Positions 54,285-64,000 of a stretch of 64,000 nt of DNA are shown in pieces (the stretch's first letter is position 1; the number at the start of each line of letters is the position of its first letter). The stretch is from Eurosta solidaginis (taxonomy: Eukaryota; Arthropoda; Insecta; Diptera; Tephritidae). The notes under the pieces are model-generated. The model had not been told where the DNA came from, made no database searches, and worked only from the letters and a program-made list of their open reading frames with translations. The stretch covers positions 54,217,346 to 54,281,345 of the forward strand of contig NC_090324.1 in assembly GCF_040869045.1 (NCBI RefSeq). Reading direction: 5' to 3'. A program made the translations under genes and the position numbers.

Positions 54285-55832
54285 ATGCCTTGCTATTGTA
54301 AGCTAAAGGTTGAGCGCAGTGACCCCAAGATTCAGTGCGCAAAGTGCAAAGAGATTTTTCATTTGAGCTGTGTTGGGTTTGTTCAAGCCGATGTCGATTA
54401 TTTGCACTCCGCGAATAAATCGTTTTATTGCAATGTGTGTATGGCGGTACGTCGTTCATCTCTTTGTTTGCCGACACCCCCTGTCGCTACAAGTGATCAA
54501 AGTCGTCAAATTTTGACTGAGAATCAGAAAATAATAAAAAATAAGAGTACAAGTGCTAACTCTCTTCTGGATACTTTATCTAATGATATTTCAGACGCAG
54601 GTATGCAAAAAGGTGATGCGGTATGCAATAATCATGCTGTTTATTTGCGATCTGTGCTTTCTGCTTTATCCGCTATTCGCAATGATAACAAAGAGTTAGC
54701 TAACAAGTGTGATGCACTACGTGCTGAAGTTCACTCTCTGCATAACTGCCTGCAAGCTAAAGATGACGCTATAACATCATTAACTGCTGAAATAAATGGG
54801 CTGCATTCTGTTGTTGGCGATTTGCATAAGCTCTTCACTGAGTATGCTCTTAGTGTAAACAAACGTGAAGAGATCACCGAAAATTCTAATTCGTCTCTTG
54901 GATCTCCTACAAATCTACATACGAATGATGTTCTAAGTACTGAAGGTGTTACTGTTGTTGCTGCTTCCGCTGTCGCTAGCACAGTAGATAAACGGTCAAC
55001 TGCTTCTTATATAGATATCGCTTCAAGTGCTGAGACAACAATTGTTTCTCCTACCGCGCTGTGTCCGCATGATAATGTGAATGCTAATATGAATGCTAAT
55101 AATAATAATACAGTAAGCGCTAAAGGTTTGCTTACTTATAATGGTACCTTGTCTCTAATATCTAATGATGTTAATAATGAGGGTCCATTGATGATTCTAC
55201 AAAAGACCAAGCGTGCAAAGAAATTTAAAGTTAAAAATGCTAACCAAGCGAATGAGCCAGTGGATCATCCTGCTTCTTCAAAGGCTCCATCTATAATTTC
55301 TGTTCAAGCTCAACCTGCCACCCCGTCTGCTAGCTCTGGTACTAGTACTATACAAGCGTTACCACCTAGTTATGCTGATGCTGCCAAGACAAAATCAAAT
55401 AGTGTGCAGATTGATTGTAATGATGCGAATGGCGCTAACCTAAGCAGAGTCCCAGGGTCTAAACCGAAAGTAAAGAGTTCTCGCATAAATCTACATAAGA
55501 TATTAGCTTTTGGTGGGAGCAATAATGTAGAACTAGGTGTTGCCGCTAAGCTTAAATGGTTGCATGTCTCAGCTTTCCAGCCTAGTGTAACTGAAGAAGA
55601 TATTGTGAACTACGTCTCGAAGTATGCTGGCATAAACAAGATTTATTTGAAATGCGATAAACTTGTAAGAAAAGGTACTGAGCTGTCTGACCTTAGGAAA
55701 ATTACTTTCAAACTGGGCGTAACTGAATCATTTTATGATAAAGTAGTTGATGCGAGTATCTGGCCCATCAATGTAATTATACGACCATTCCAGTTTTTTC
55801 AAAGGAGTGGTTCAGCGCAACAGGTTCCGTAA
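54285..55832 (+). CDS. LINE E ORF1 with PHD finger, coiled coil and RRM-like domain
   Basis: 515 codons, intact. Residues 3-52 form a PHD finger: C3-x-C5, C18-x2-C21, H26-x2-C29 and C49-x2-C52 (IQCAKCKEIFHLSCVGF, FYCNVC). Residues about 115-195 are a coiled coil (NDNKELANKCDALRAEVHSL, DDAITSLTAEINGLHSV). A low-complexity Asn/Ser/Ala-rich middle follows. The C-terminal part, KWLHVSAFQPSVTEEDIVNY and ASIWPINVIIRPFQFF, resembles the RNA-binding domain of ORF1 proteins in Jockey/CR1 LINEs. ORF1p binds the LINE RNA. The start is the first ATG of the frame, opening straight into the finger. Confidence 0.88.
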   Translation: MPCYCKLKVERSDPKIQCAKCKEIFHLSCVGFVQADVDYLHSANKSFYCNVCMAVRRSSLCLPTPPVATSDQSRQILTENQKIIKNKSTSANSLLDTLSNDISDAGMQKGDAVCNNHAVYLRSVLSALSAIRNDNKELANKCDALRAEVHSLHNCLQAKDDAITSLTAEINGLHSVVGDLHKLFTEYALSVNKREEITENSNSSLGSPTNLHTNDVLSTEGVTVVAASAVASTVDKRSTASYIDIASSAETTIVSPTALCPHDNVNANMNANNNNTVSAKGLLTYNGTLSLISNDVNNEGPLMILQKTKRAKKFKVKNANQANEPVDHPASSKAPSIISVQAQPATPSASSGTSTIQALPPSYADAAKTKSNSVQIDCNDANGANLSRVPGSKPKVKSSRINLHKILAFGGSNNVELGVAAKLKWLHVSAFQPSVTEEDIVNYVSKYAGINKIYLKCDKLVRKGTELSDLRKITFKLGVTESFYDKVVDASIWPINVIIRPFQFFQRSGSAQQVP

Positions 55833-55847
55833 CATCACAAGCCTATC

Positions 55848-58700
55848 ACAGGCCTCTTAGTATTTATTATGAAAATTCATCGGGGCTTAGAACTAAATCT
55901 AAGAAGCTTTATGAATTCACTTCTGATTTGAACTACGATGCTCTAGTTTTTGTGGAAACCTGGATTAATAGTGCATTTTATGACTCCGAATTTTTTGATC
56001 CTAACCTCTACAATGTCTATCGCAAAGACCGCGACTCGATAAAAACTGGCGCTACTCGGGGTGGTCGAATTTTAATCGCCGTTCAAAGGAAATATGGTTC
56101 GTCAATTATATCGCTGCAGAATGGAGACTCACTGTTAGATCAACTATGTGTTTGCATATATGGCTCTTTGCCTCTCTTTGTATGTGCCTCATATATTCCA
56201 CCAGGAAGTGAAGATCATGTGTACCTGGCGCATGTAGATAATATTGTAGATTTAGTATCTAAGCGACATGAGAATAATGTTTGTATTTTAGGTGATTTCA
56301 ACTTAGGGAATGTAGGCTGGGCAGCCGTGGATGCTAGTTTAGTTTTGTATCCGATTAACGTTAATAGTGTTTCTGAAACATATGTCGTTGATAACTTATT
56401 GAACGCGAATCTTGCCCAGGTAAACACCTTTATTAATAACTTGTCTAGGACGTTGGATCTAATTTTTATTAGTGATACCATGACATTTACACTCTCCGAA
56501 TGTCTTGATCCTCTCTCTTGCCCTGGCTTACATCATGTTCCATTAGTTTTGGAATTAGAATCTTATGAGTTTAAAAAAATTCGATTAGATATGAACTCAG
56601 GAAACTATAATTTTAGAAACTGTGATTTTGATGCTATGCGCCAAAATAAGCATAATTGATTGGGATAGTATATTCTCAGGTGTTGGTGTTGATGAATGCT
56701 TTGATATTTTCAAAGGTAAAGTCAACCAAATGTATAGTAGTTTGATCCCTCGAATGCGGAAAAATTGCGATAAAATTCCTTGGTATACGAAGGAGTTAAA
56801 AAAACTTAAGAATTTACGAAACAAATTCTTTAAAAAGTACAAATTGTCTAACTCGCCTGCTTTTAAGGAAAAATATGTATATTATTCAAAGCAATTTAAA
56901 TCCCTAAGAAATCGGCTTCATAAAAAATATGTTGAGAAATTTGAATGCGACATTAAGTCGAATCCGAAATCTTTCTGGCGCTACGTTAGAGCTAAAAAGT
57001 CATGCTCTAGCATCCTATCTCATGTTTTTTATAATAAAACCTCTGCATACTCTCTTACTGATGCCGTCAATCTTTTTGCAGATTTCTTCATCTCTAACTT
57101 TGTGTCTGATACTGTTTTGTCTGATGTGGTTGAGCATACTGATGTTAATACTCAAATACATTTTGGTGAACTTTCCATATCACTTGATGATGTTATTCGG
57201 GGAATTTCGGTGTTAAAGTCCTCAAAACAATCTGATGTGGATGGACTGTGTTCATTTTTGCTTAATAATACTGTTGCAATTGCTTATCCGATTTTATTAA
57301 TTTTCAATAAATCTCTAAAGCGGGGAGATTTTATTAATGCCTGGAAAGTAACTTCCATTATTCCTATTTTCAAAAATGGCAATAAGAGCAATATTGCCAA
57401 CTACCGCCCAATATCAAAACTTTCTACAATATCGAAACTTTTCGAGATTATAAATAAGGAAAAGATATCGTTTGCGGTAAAAAGTATTATTTCACCCAAC
57501 CAGCATGGTTTTATGTCCGGTAGGTCGACTGTGACTAATCTTGCTGTTTTTACTGAATATTGTCTCTCTGTCTTTAATAATAGAGCACAAGTAGATACCA
57601 TATACACTGATTTTTCTAAGGCTTTCGATAAAGTTAGCCATAAATTACTACTTTTAAAACTTGCTGATCTGGGATTTCACTCCAATATTCTATCATGGGT
57701 GAAGTCTTACCTGGCGAATCGGAGTTGTACTGTTGTGGTTGATGGTGTCAGTTCTCGTTCTTTTACCGCGACCTCTGGTGTTCCTCAAGGAAGTGTCCTA
57801 GGACCTCTCCTATTCGTAATTTTTATTAATGACATACGTCATTGCTTCATTTACTCGAATTTTTTGTTGTACGCAGATGATTTGAAAATTTTTACATCAG
57901 TCACAAATCAGGCAGATTCCCTACGGCTGCAGTCAGATTTTGACAGAGTAATAGATTGGTGTAGTAGGAATTGCTTACATTTAAATATTAATAAGTGCTT
58001 TCACATCTCATTTTCAAAATCCCGTAATGGTATTAACACCTCGTATCACATCGGTCTTTCTGTTTTGAAAACTTTTGATGAAATATTAGATCTTGGAGTT
58101 GTCTTCGATGCTAAATTTCTCTTTCAGAGTCAACTTAACTGTGTTATTGCTAAGTCATATTCAATGCTTGCGTTCATTCGCCGCTTTAGCTCGGACTTCC
58201 ATGATCCCTATACGTTAAAGCTACTATATACATCACTTATACGGTCTAAACTGGAATATGCTTCCTTCGTTTGGAGACCATACCACGCTTGTCATATACA
58301 GCGACTTGAAATGATCCAGAAAAAATTTTTGCGTTTTGGGCTCCGGTCATTCCGTTTTCAGGATCCTTTACCATCTTACTACTCTAGATGTCTACTTATA
58401 AGACTAAAGCCTCTGGATAGTAGAAGATCTATTTTAGCGCTGATATTTATTTGTAATTTGATAGGGGGCACGATTGACTCACCGTTTCTTTTGGAGCGTA
58501 TTCGCTTCAATATACCATCTAGAACACTTCGAAATCATGATATTTTTTTATTGGATAGGGCCAGAACGACATATGTCGCTAATTCGCCTATTGCTAGGAC
58601 ATTGAAGGAATTCAATCTTCTTACTAATGCCAGGGAAATTGATTTTTCAGTAAATAAATCAAAGTTTAAACTTATACTAAATGACTTATATGGTAGATAA
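55848..58700 (+). pseudogene. LINE E ORF2: endonuclease and reverse transcriptase, one frameshift
   Basis: The frame reads IYYENSSGLRTKSKKLYEF from about 55860; no ATG comes before 55928, so ORF2 may begin by reinitiation or frameshift from ORF1. Endonuclease: DALVFVETWINSAFYDSEFF, CILGDFNLGNVGWAAVD and LHHVPLVLELE. The frame breaks near 56640 and the rest runs in another frame (56622-58700, 692 codons). RT: NYRPISKLSTISKLFEII, DFSKAFDKVSHKLLLLKL, SGVPQGSVLGPLLFVIFIND and YADD at 57870-57881. The C-terminus LLYTSLIRSKLEYASFVW ends NDLYGR. All catalytic motifs I can see are kept. Confidence 0.88.
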
Positions 58701-58766
58701 TATTTAAGCTAATAATTTGTAAATAGTCTGTAAGGATATTTTAATTTGTCCTAGATTTACTTTGAA

Positions 58767-58834
58767 ATAAATAAATAAATAAATAAATAAAATTGGTAGA
58801 AAATATTCCGCTATACCAATAGGCAAAATCCGCC

Positions 58835-58882
<48 letters not shown>

Positions 58883-58938
58883 GTGTACATATTTCTAGTG
58901 GTATTTAACCAAAAAAATTGCAGTTTACTTGCCTGAAG
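58767..58938. repeat. AAAT tail and (TA)n microsatellite next to the palindrome
   Basis: AAAT units at 58767-58790 close LINE E. A (TA)n run spans about 58836-58877. The palindrome arm begins at 58939. Confidence 0.85.
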
Positions 58939-61900
58939 GGTATTCGGATATCATCGATTACTTTTAGTAATGCAGTTGCACAGCTGTGATTAGCTCTAAA
59001 ACCCGACTGGTACGGCGAAAGTAGATTATGCCTCAAAATAGACCGCAGACCGTTTTTTAGGAACAGGCTTAACTATGGAACACTTCCACGACTTAGGAAA
59101 GCAAGATGTCGTAATGCAGTGGTTAAGAATGTGTGTAAGGGTACTCAACACAAATGGTAAAATAATTTTTATAAATTTAATTGGTACACCATCATTTCCA
59201 GTTGCGTTGGACTTTATTTTAAAAATACTTCTTACTACCTCACATTCAGTAACCACAGAGAATTCGAATGGACTTCCAGAGAAACACACAGAACCATTTG
59301 GAACAAAATTACCAAAATCAACACCAACCACTGAAATATGCATAAACGCATCATTAAGGGTATCTGCATTCAAAGTACAATCTTGCCTTTTATTTCCATA
59401 TATTCGAAGACTCTTTAAATTACGCCAAAGATATTTAGGAGGTAGTGAGGGATTTAGCCTTGAGGTGAAGAACTTACATTTTTGGTTTCTTATAATCCTA
59501 GTAGCAGTGTTTCTAGCGATTCTGTAGGCCTGCCATACTACATCAGTTTTAATCCTCCTCCACGATTTGTGTGCCTTGTTGCGCGCTTTAATTGCAGAAA
59601 TAACTTGTCCGTTATACCAGGGACAGGACCTTTTTGTAGGGTTGCTATAGCGAGTGGGGACATGCTTGGTATAGGTATATAGAATCTTATTATTAAGAAA
59701 CTGAAGTTTTCATTGGCTGTAACGAGGCGCCAACATTCACTGAAATCAACATGGGATAAATCGGAGTACAGAGCATTGTTGTCAAGAAAACGATAATCCC
59801 TAATAGCAAAAGAGCTATTTGCGTCACAGCGGTCAAAGTTAAAGTCAAAGGAACAAAAGATAAGGTCATGGTCTGATAGAAATGGTATCTGGTCCAATTT
59901 TAGAATAATAGCAAAGTCGGAAACAATAAAATAATCAAGTAGACTAGGACAACAATTAATACCAAACCTTGTAGGAATATCCCGATTTACAACACTAACA
60001 CCAGTACCACAGAAGTTATTGAATAGACTGGAACTATACGAGTAACGAACGAGGAGATTAACATTAAAGTCGCCACAAACAATTATACTATCATAAGCTA
60101 CAATGTGTGAGGACAAGGAAGAAAGTAACAAGTCATGACTATTAGTTTTATGGGGACTGTAAACGCATGACACAAGGACCTTTGTAGAAGCATCACGTAA
60201 CTCAACAAACAAATACTCTGTACCGGGGCCCACCGACTTGCAAATAGGCTTCATATTTATATATTTTTTACAATAAATTGCAACTCCTCCACCCTTTTTA
60301 CCCACTCTGTCATTACGAACCAGATTATAGTTGCTTATATTGACGTGCCTGTCATCAAGATCTTGTAAAAAAAATAATGAATTTAAAAAAAATCACAAAC
60401 ACTTTCCACTTATATATACGTGTGGAAATAAACGTGTATTTGTAAATTGCTGTTATATGTATGTACATATATATATATTAGAAAATAGTAATATGTGCTT
60501 TGAAGTTTGTATGCATATTTTTTTGAAAGTTCCTATAGGGACGAAAATATCTCAAACTTAGTTTTATGCGCTACAAACGTATGTATGTATGTATGTTTGT
60601 TTGTGCGAACGTATGCATGTGAATCAAAGAAGCTGCGCTATTTTTGTTTACAAACAGAGTTTGTTTTGATTTGATTCTTTGTCGCTTTAATGTCGCGTTT
60701 TTGTAGTGAAGCTGAGTGCGCTTGATTGTAATGCTGGGAGATTGCAGCACACAGGATGGCAAGGCAGAACTGTTAGTGTTGATCAAATTTCTTAACCTCT
60801 CTCACATTAGCAAATTTTCCATCTTTCTGTGCTGCAATCTCCCAGCATTACAATCAAGCGCACTCAGCTTCACTACAAAAACGCGACATTAAGGCGACAA
60901 AGAATCAAATCAAAACAAACTCTGTTTGTAAACAAAAATAGCGCAGCTTCTTTGATTCACATGCATACGTTCGCACAAACAAACATACATACATACATAC
61001 GTTTGTAGCGCATAAAACTAAGTTTGAGATATTTTCGTCCCTATAGGAACTTTCAAAAAAATATGCATACAAACTTCAAAGCACATATTACTATTTTCTA
61101 ATATATACATATGTACATACATATAACAGCAATTTACAAATACACGTTTATTTCCACACGTATATATAAGTGGAAAGTGTTTGTGATTTTTTTTAAATTC
61201 ATTATTTTTTTTACAAGATCTTGATGACAGGCACGTCAATATAAGCAACTATAATCTGGTTCGTAATGACAGAGTGGGTAAAAAGGGTGGAGGAGTTGCA
61301 ATTTATTGTAAAAAATATATAAATATGAAGCCTATTTGCAAGTCGGTGGGCCCCGGTACAGAGTATTTGTTTGTTGAGTTACGTGATGCTTCTACAAAGG
61401 TCCTTGTGTCATGCGTTTACAGTCCCCATAAAACTAATAGTCATGACTTGTTACTTTCTTCCTTGTCCTCGCACATTGTAGCTTATGATAGTATAATTGT
61501 TTGTGGCGACTTTAATGTTAATCTCCTCGTTCGTTACTCGTATAGTTCCAGTCTATTCAATAACTTCTGTGGTACTGGTGTTAGTGTTGTAAATCGGGAT
61601 ATTCCTACAAGGTTTGGTATTAATTGTTGTCCTAGTCTACTTGATTATTTTATTGTTTCCGACTTTGCTATTATTCTAAAATTGGACCAGATACCATTTC
61701 TATCAGACCATGACCTTATCTTTTGTTCCTTTGACTTTAACTTTGACCGCTGTGACGCAAATAGCTCTTTTGCTATTAGGGATTATCGTTTTCTTGACAA
61801 CAATGCTTTGTACTCCGATTTATCCCATGTTGATTTCAGTGAATGTTGGCGCCTCGTTACAGCCAATGAAAACTTCAGTTTCTTAATAATAAGATTCTAT

Positions 61901-62640
61901 ATACCTATACCAAGCATGTCCCCACTCGCTATAGCAACCCTACAAAAAGGTCCTGTCCCTGGTATAACGGACAAGTTATTTCTGCAATTAAAGCGCGCAA
62001 TAAGGCACACAAATCGTGGAGGAGGATTAAAACTGATGTAGTATGGCAGGCCTACAGAATCGCTAGAAACACTGCTACTAGGATTATAAGAAACCAAAAA
62101 TGTAAGTTCTTCACCTCAAGGCTAAATCCCTCACTACCTCCTAAATATCTTTGGCGTAATTTAAAGAGTCTTCGAATATATGGAAATAAAAGGCAAGATT
62201 GTACTTTGAATGCAGATACCCTTAATGATGCGTTTATGCATATTTCAGTGGTTGGTGTTGATTTTGGTAATTTTGTTCCAAATGGTTCTGTGTGTTTCTC
62301 TGGAAGTCCATTCGAATTCTCTGTGGTTACTGAATGTGAGGTAGTAAGAAGTATTTTTAAAATAAAGTCCAACGCAACTGGAAATGATGGTGTACCAATT
62401 AAATTTATAAAAATTATTTTACCATTTGTGTTGAGTACCCTTACACACATTCTTAACCACTGCATTACGACATCTTGCTTTCCTAAGTCGTGGAAGTGTT
62501 CCATAGTTAAGCCTGTTCCTAAAAAACGGTCTGCGGTCTATTTTGAGGCATAATCTACTTTCGCCGTACCAGTCGGGTTTTAGAGCTAATCACAGCTGTG
62601 CAACTGCATTACTAAAAGTAATCGATGATATCCGAATACC
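58939..62640. repeat. large inverted repeat: 1,813-bp arms, 76-bp spacer
   Basis: Left arm 58939-60751 is the reverse complement of right arm 60828-62640. Paired coordinates always sum to 121579, so there are no net indels over 1.8 kb. I saw only about three substitutions (for example T/C near 60685/60895, A/G near 60468, and one changing Thr to Ile in the endonuclease frame). The spacer is 60752-60827. Each arm holds about 1.4 kb of LINE A sequence plus about 385 bp of flanking DNA next to the spacer. Confidence 0.95.
59026..60366 (-). pseudogene. LINE A ORF2 part, left palindrome arm
   Basis: Minus-strand mirror of 61213-62553. It encodes the endonuclease from GKKGGGVAIYCKKYINMK through IIVCGDFNVNLLVRYS and FLSDHDLIFCSFDF (60305-59538), a frameshift near 59690, and the RT approach ATGNDGVPIKFIKIILPF and SKWKCSIVKPVPKK-like end (59373-59026). 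The small RT deletion seen in the right arm (after KPVPKK) is also present here, so the duplication came after that deletion. Confidence 0.9.
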
Positions 62641-63754
62641 ATTCGATAATAACCAGCTCACCCTGCTCTGCTCACCAGACTTTTCAAAAGGTTTCGACAT
62701 TGTCGACCACGAGTTGATCTGTTATAAACTACAGCTATACTTCGGATTTACTAAAAGCGCCTTGATGTTAATGGAAAGTTATTTAACTGGAAGAGTTCAA
62801 TTTGTCAACACAGGAAGTGAAGTGCCGGGTATGAAAAACTTAATCCAAGGTATTCCGCAGGGCTCCATCCTTGGTCACTTGTTATTTAGTATTTTTATAA
62901 ACGACATTTTTTCAGTGTGTAAGCACATGAGCATGCATGCGTATGCAGATGATATACAAATGTATTTATCTGGTAGTTTCGCGAACCTGAGCACACTTTG
63001 TGTCAAAGTAAATAATGACCTATCATGCGTGCAGTACTGGGCCAATAGTAATGGTCTTTGCCTTAATGCTAATAAAAGGTTTGTATTACCTATTTCTAAG
63101 AAAAAGGTCGTCGATGTAATAACTCCTACTATATGCATTGGTAATACTGCTCTACAAACTGTTACTAAAATCACGAATATGGGTTTCGTAATTAACTTAA
63201 ACCTAACTTGTGTTGATCATATCAAATCTGTTGTTGGTAAAGTGTATGGTATATTGCGCAATCTGAGGCAATCTGTACCGTTTACGCCTACTCAAATTAG
63301 AAGAACGCTTGCCGTACAACTTATATTGCCAATAATAACCTACTGGGAGTTAGCTTACAACAAATTAAATTCGTGCTCTGCACATAAAATTGAGATTGCC
63401 TTTAATCAGGTAACTCGCTACGTATTTGGGTTATGCAGGTTCCCTCATATTTCTGCGTGGCGGTTTCAACTCATAGGATGTGACATATTCGCCTATCAGA
63501 AGGCTAGAAGTGTAATTTTCTTGTTCAGGTTAATTTCTACTAAATCCCCACGGTACTTATATGAAAAACTCACATTTGCCAGATCTCTCAGGTCATGCAG
63601 TATACTTGTACCCAGCTTCAATTTTTTTGTCTCTACAAGGCTGTTTTTCGTCAACACCATACGTATATGGAACTCAATCCCAGTTGCAATAATGGAGAAT
63701 GTAAACCAAAGCAATTATAAGCGCATTCTTTTCAAATATTTCTCTACACATTAA
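61213..63754 (+). pseudogene. LINE A ORF2, right copy, 5'-truncated
   Basis: It starts inside the endonuclease (about 61213, LQDLDDRHVNISNYNLVRND). The endonuclease frame 61274-62041 has VCGDFNVNLLVRYS and DQIPFLSDHDLIF. A frameshift near 61890 moves on to SWRRIKTDVVWQAYRIARNT, then LNDAFMHISVVGVDFGNF and VVRSIFKIKSNATGNDGVPI. About 40 RT residues are missing after KPVPKK. RT resumes in the 62543 frame (403 codons): HNLLSPYQSGFRANHSC, DFSKGFDIVDHELI, GIPQGSILGHLLFSIFIND and MHAYADDIQMYLSG (YADD kept). It ends KRILFKYFSTH at 63754. It is related to, but clearly diverged from, the LINE at 6550-10640. Confidence 0.9.
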
Positions 63755-64000
63755 TCTTAATCTGACCATTTTGTTTTTGTTTTTCTTTTTTACTAAATTT
63801 TTTCCCACGTCGTTTACTTTGAGTATAGTTTTAATTAACTGTCTTAAATATGTCTACTATATCTATATATAATTTATATCACTACAACTGTACTTTGTAT
63901 AGCATCATTAACTTAGGTTAACTTTAGCAATACTGTGTATCCCTTTTTTATCCCAAAATTTTATTCAATCTTGTTAAATACATATCTATGACACTGTTTG
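63755..64000 (+). other. LINE A 3' UTR, cut by window edge
   Basis: T-rich sequence following the ORF2 stop; no tail is reached before the window ends. Confidence 0.6.

Larger units (their letters stand above)
54285..58790 (+). mobile_element. LINE E (Jockey/CR1-group), nearly intact
   Basis: ORF1 (54285-55832) is unbroken. ORF2 (about 55840-58700) has only one visible frameshift, near 56640. The 3' end is a run of AAAT units (about 58767-58790). This is by far the best-kept element of the window. Similar protein fragments at 49028-49718 come from a relative. Confidence 0.88.

Noticed and set aside
58836..58877. CRISPR-like or origin-like repeat
   Set aside because: It is a plain (TA)n microsatellite in a eukaryotic TE-rich region.

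Overview
This window is a transposable-element graveyard from an insect nuclear genome. I found no host protein-coding gene, rRNA gene or complete tRNA gene. The element mix (BEL/Pao, several Ty3/gypsy lineages, Jockey/CR1-like, I-like and RTE LINEs, Penelope, Helitron, hAT-like and TA-target MITEs) and an AT-rich dispersed repeat family fit a higher fly, possibly a tephritid fruit fly. The species is an inference from element style only.

Layout. 1-5359: two minus-strand BEL/Pao elements (Gag N-terminus cut by the window edge; a second Gag-protease with LTR and an extended tRNA-Tyr primer-binding region). 5360-10640: a LINE fragment, a ~150-bp tandem repeat, a small inverted-repeat element and a long decayed minus-strand LINE (family A). 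10640-20035: gypsy integrase scrap, foldback element, and a minus-strand Penelope element split by a complete plus-strand BEL/Pao provirus (12483-19329, target duplication GCGGT) and by a 345-bp MITE. 20040-24455: a dispersed repeat and a minus-strand LINE (family B) with zinc fingers and a 2A-like motif. 24756-27857: a truncated Helitron whose HUH segment is tandemly duplicated. 28206-31570: a gypsy element (C) with 601-bp LTRs and most of pol missing. 31575-33195: scraps of another gypsy lineage. 33196-41717: a gypsy element (Y) with long, partly mismatched LTRs and a hAT-like MITE in its integrase. About 43625-47995: gypsy D, whose Gag frame opens with a RING-H2 finger. 48283-54284: RTE and LINE 3' ends, a ~1.9-kb dispersed repeat, and spacer. 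54285-58790: a nearly intact LINE (E) with a PHD-finger ORF1. 58939-62640: an almost perfect inverted repeat with 1,813-bp arms built from family-A LINE sequence; the right arm runs on into the rest of that LINE.

The genes do not form a host pathway. They are selfish-element genes (Gag, protease, RT, RNase H, integrase, endonuclease, Rep), mostly broken. Nested insertions give a relative chronology: Penelope predates both the BEL provirus and the TA-MITE, and gypsy Y predates its hAT-like MITE. The most distinctive points are the RING-Gag frame, the extended tRNA-Tyr copy with a change at the m1A58 position, the 2A-like LINE leader, and the large palindrome.
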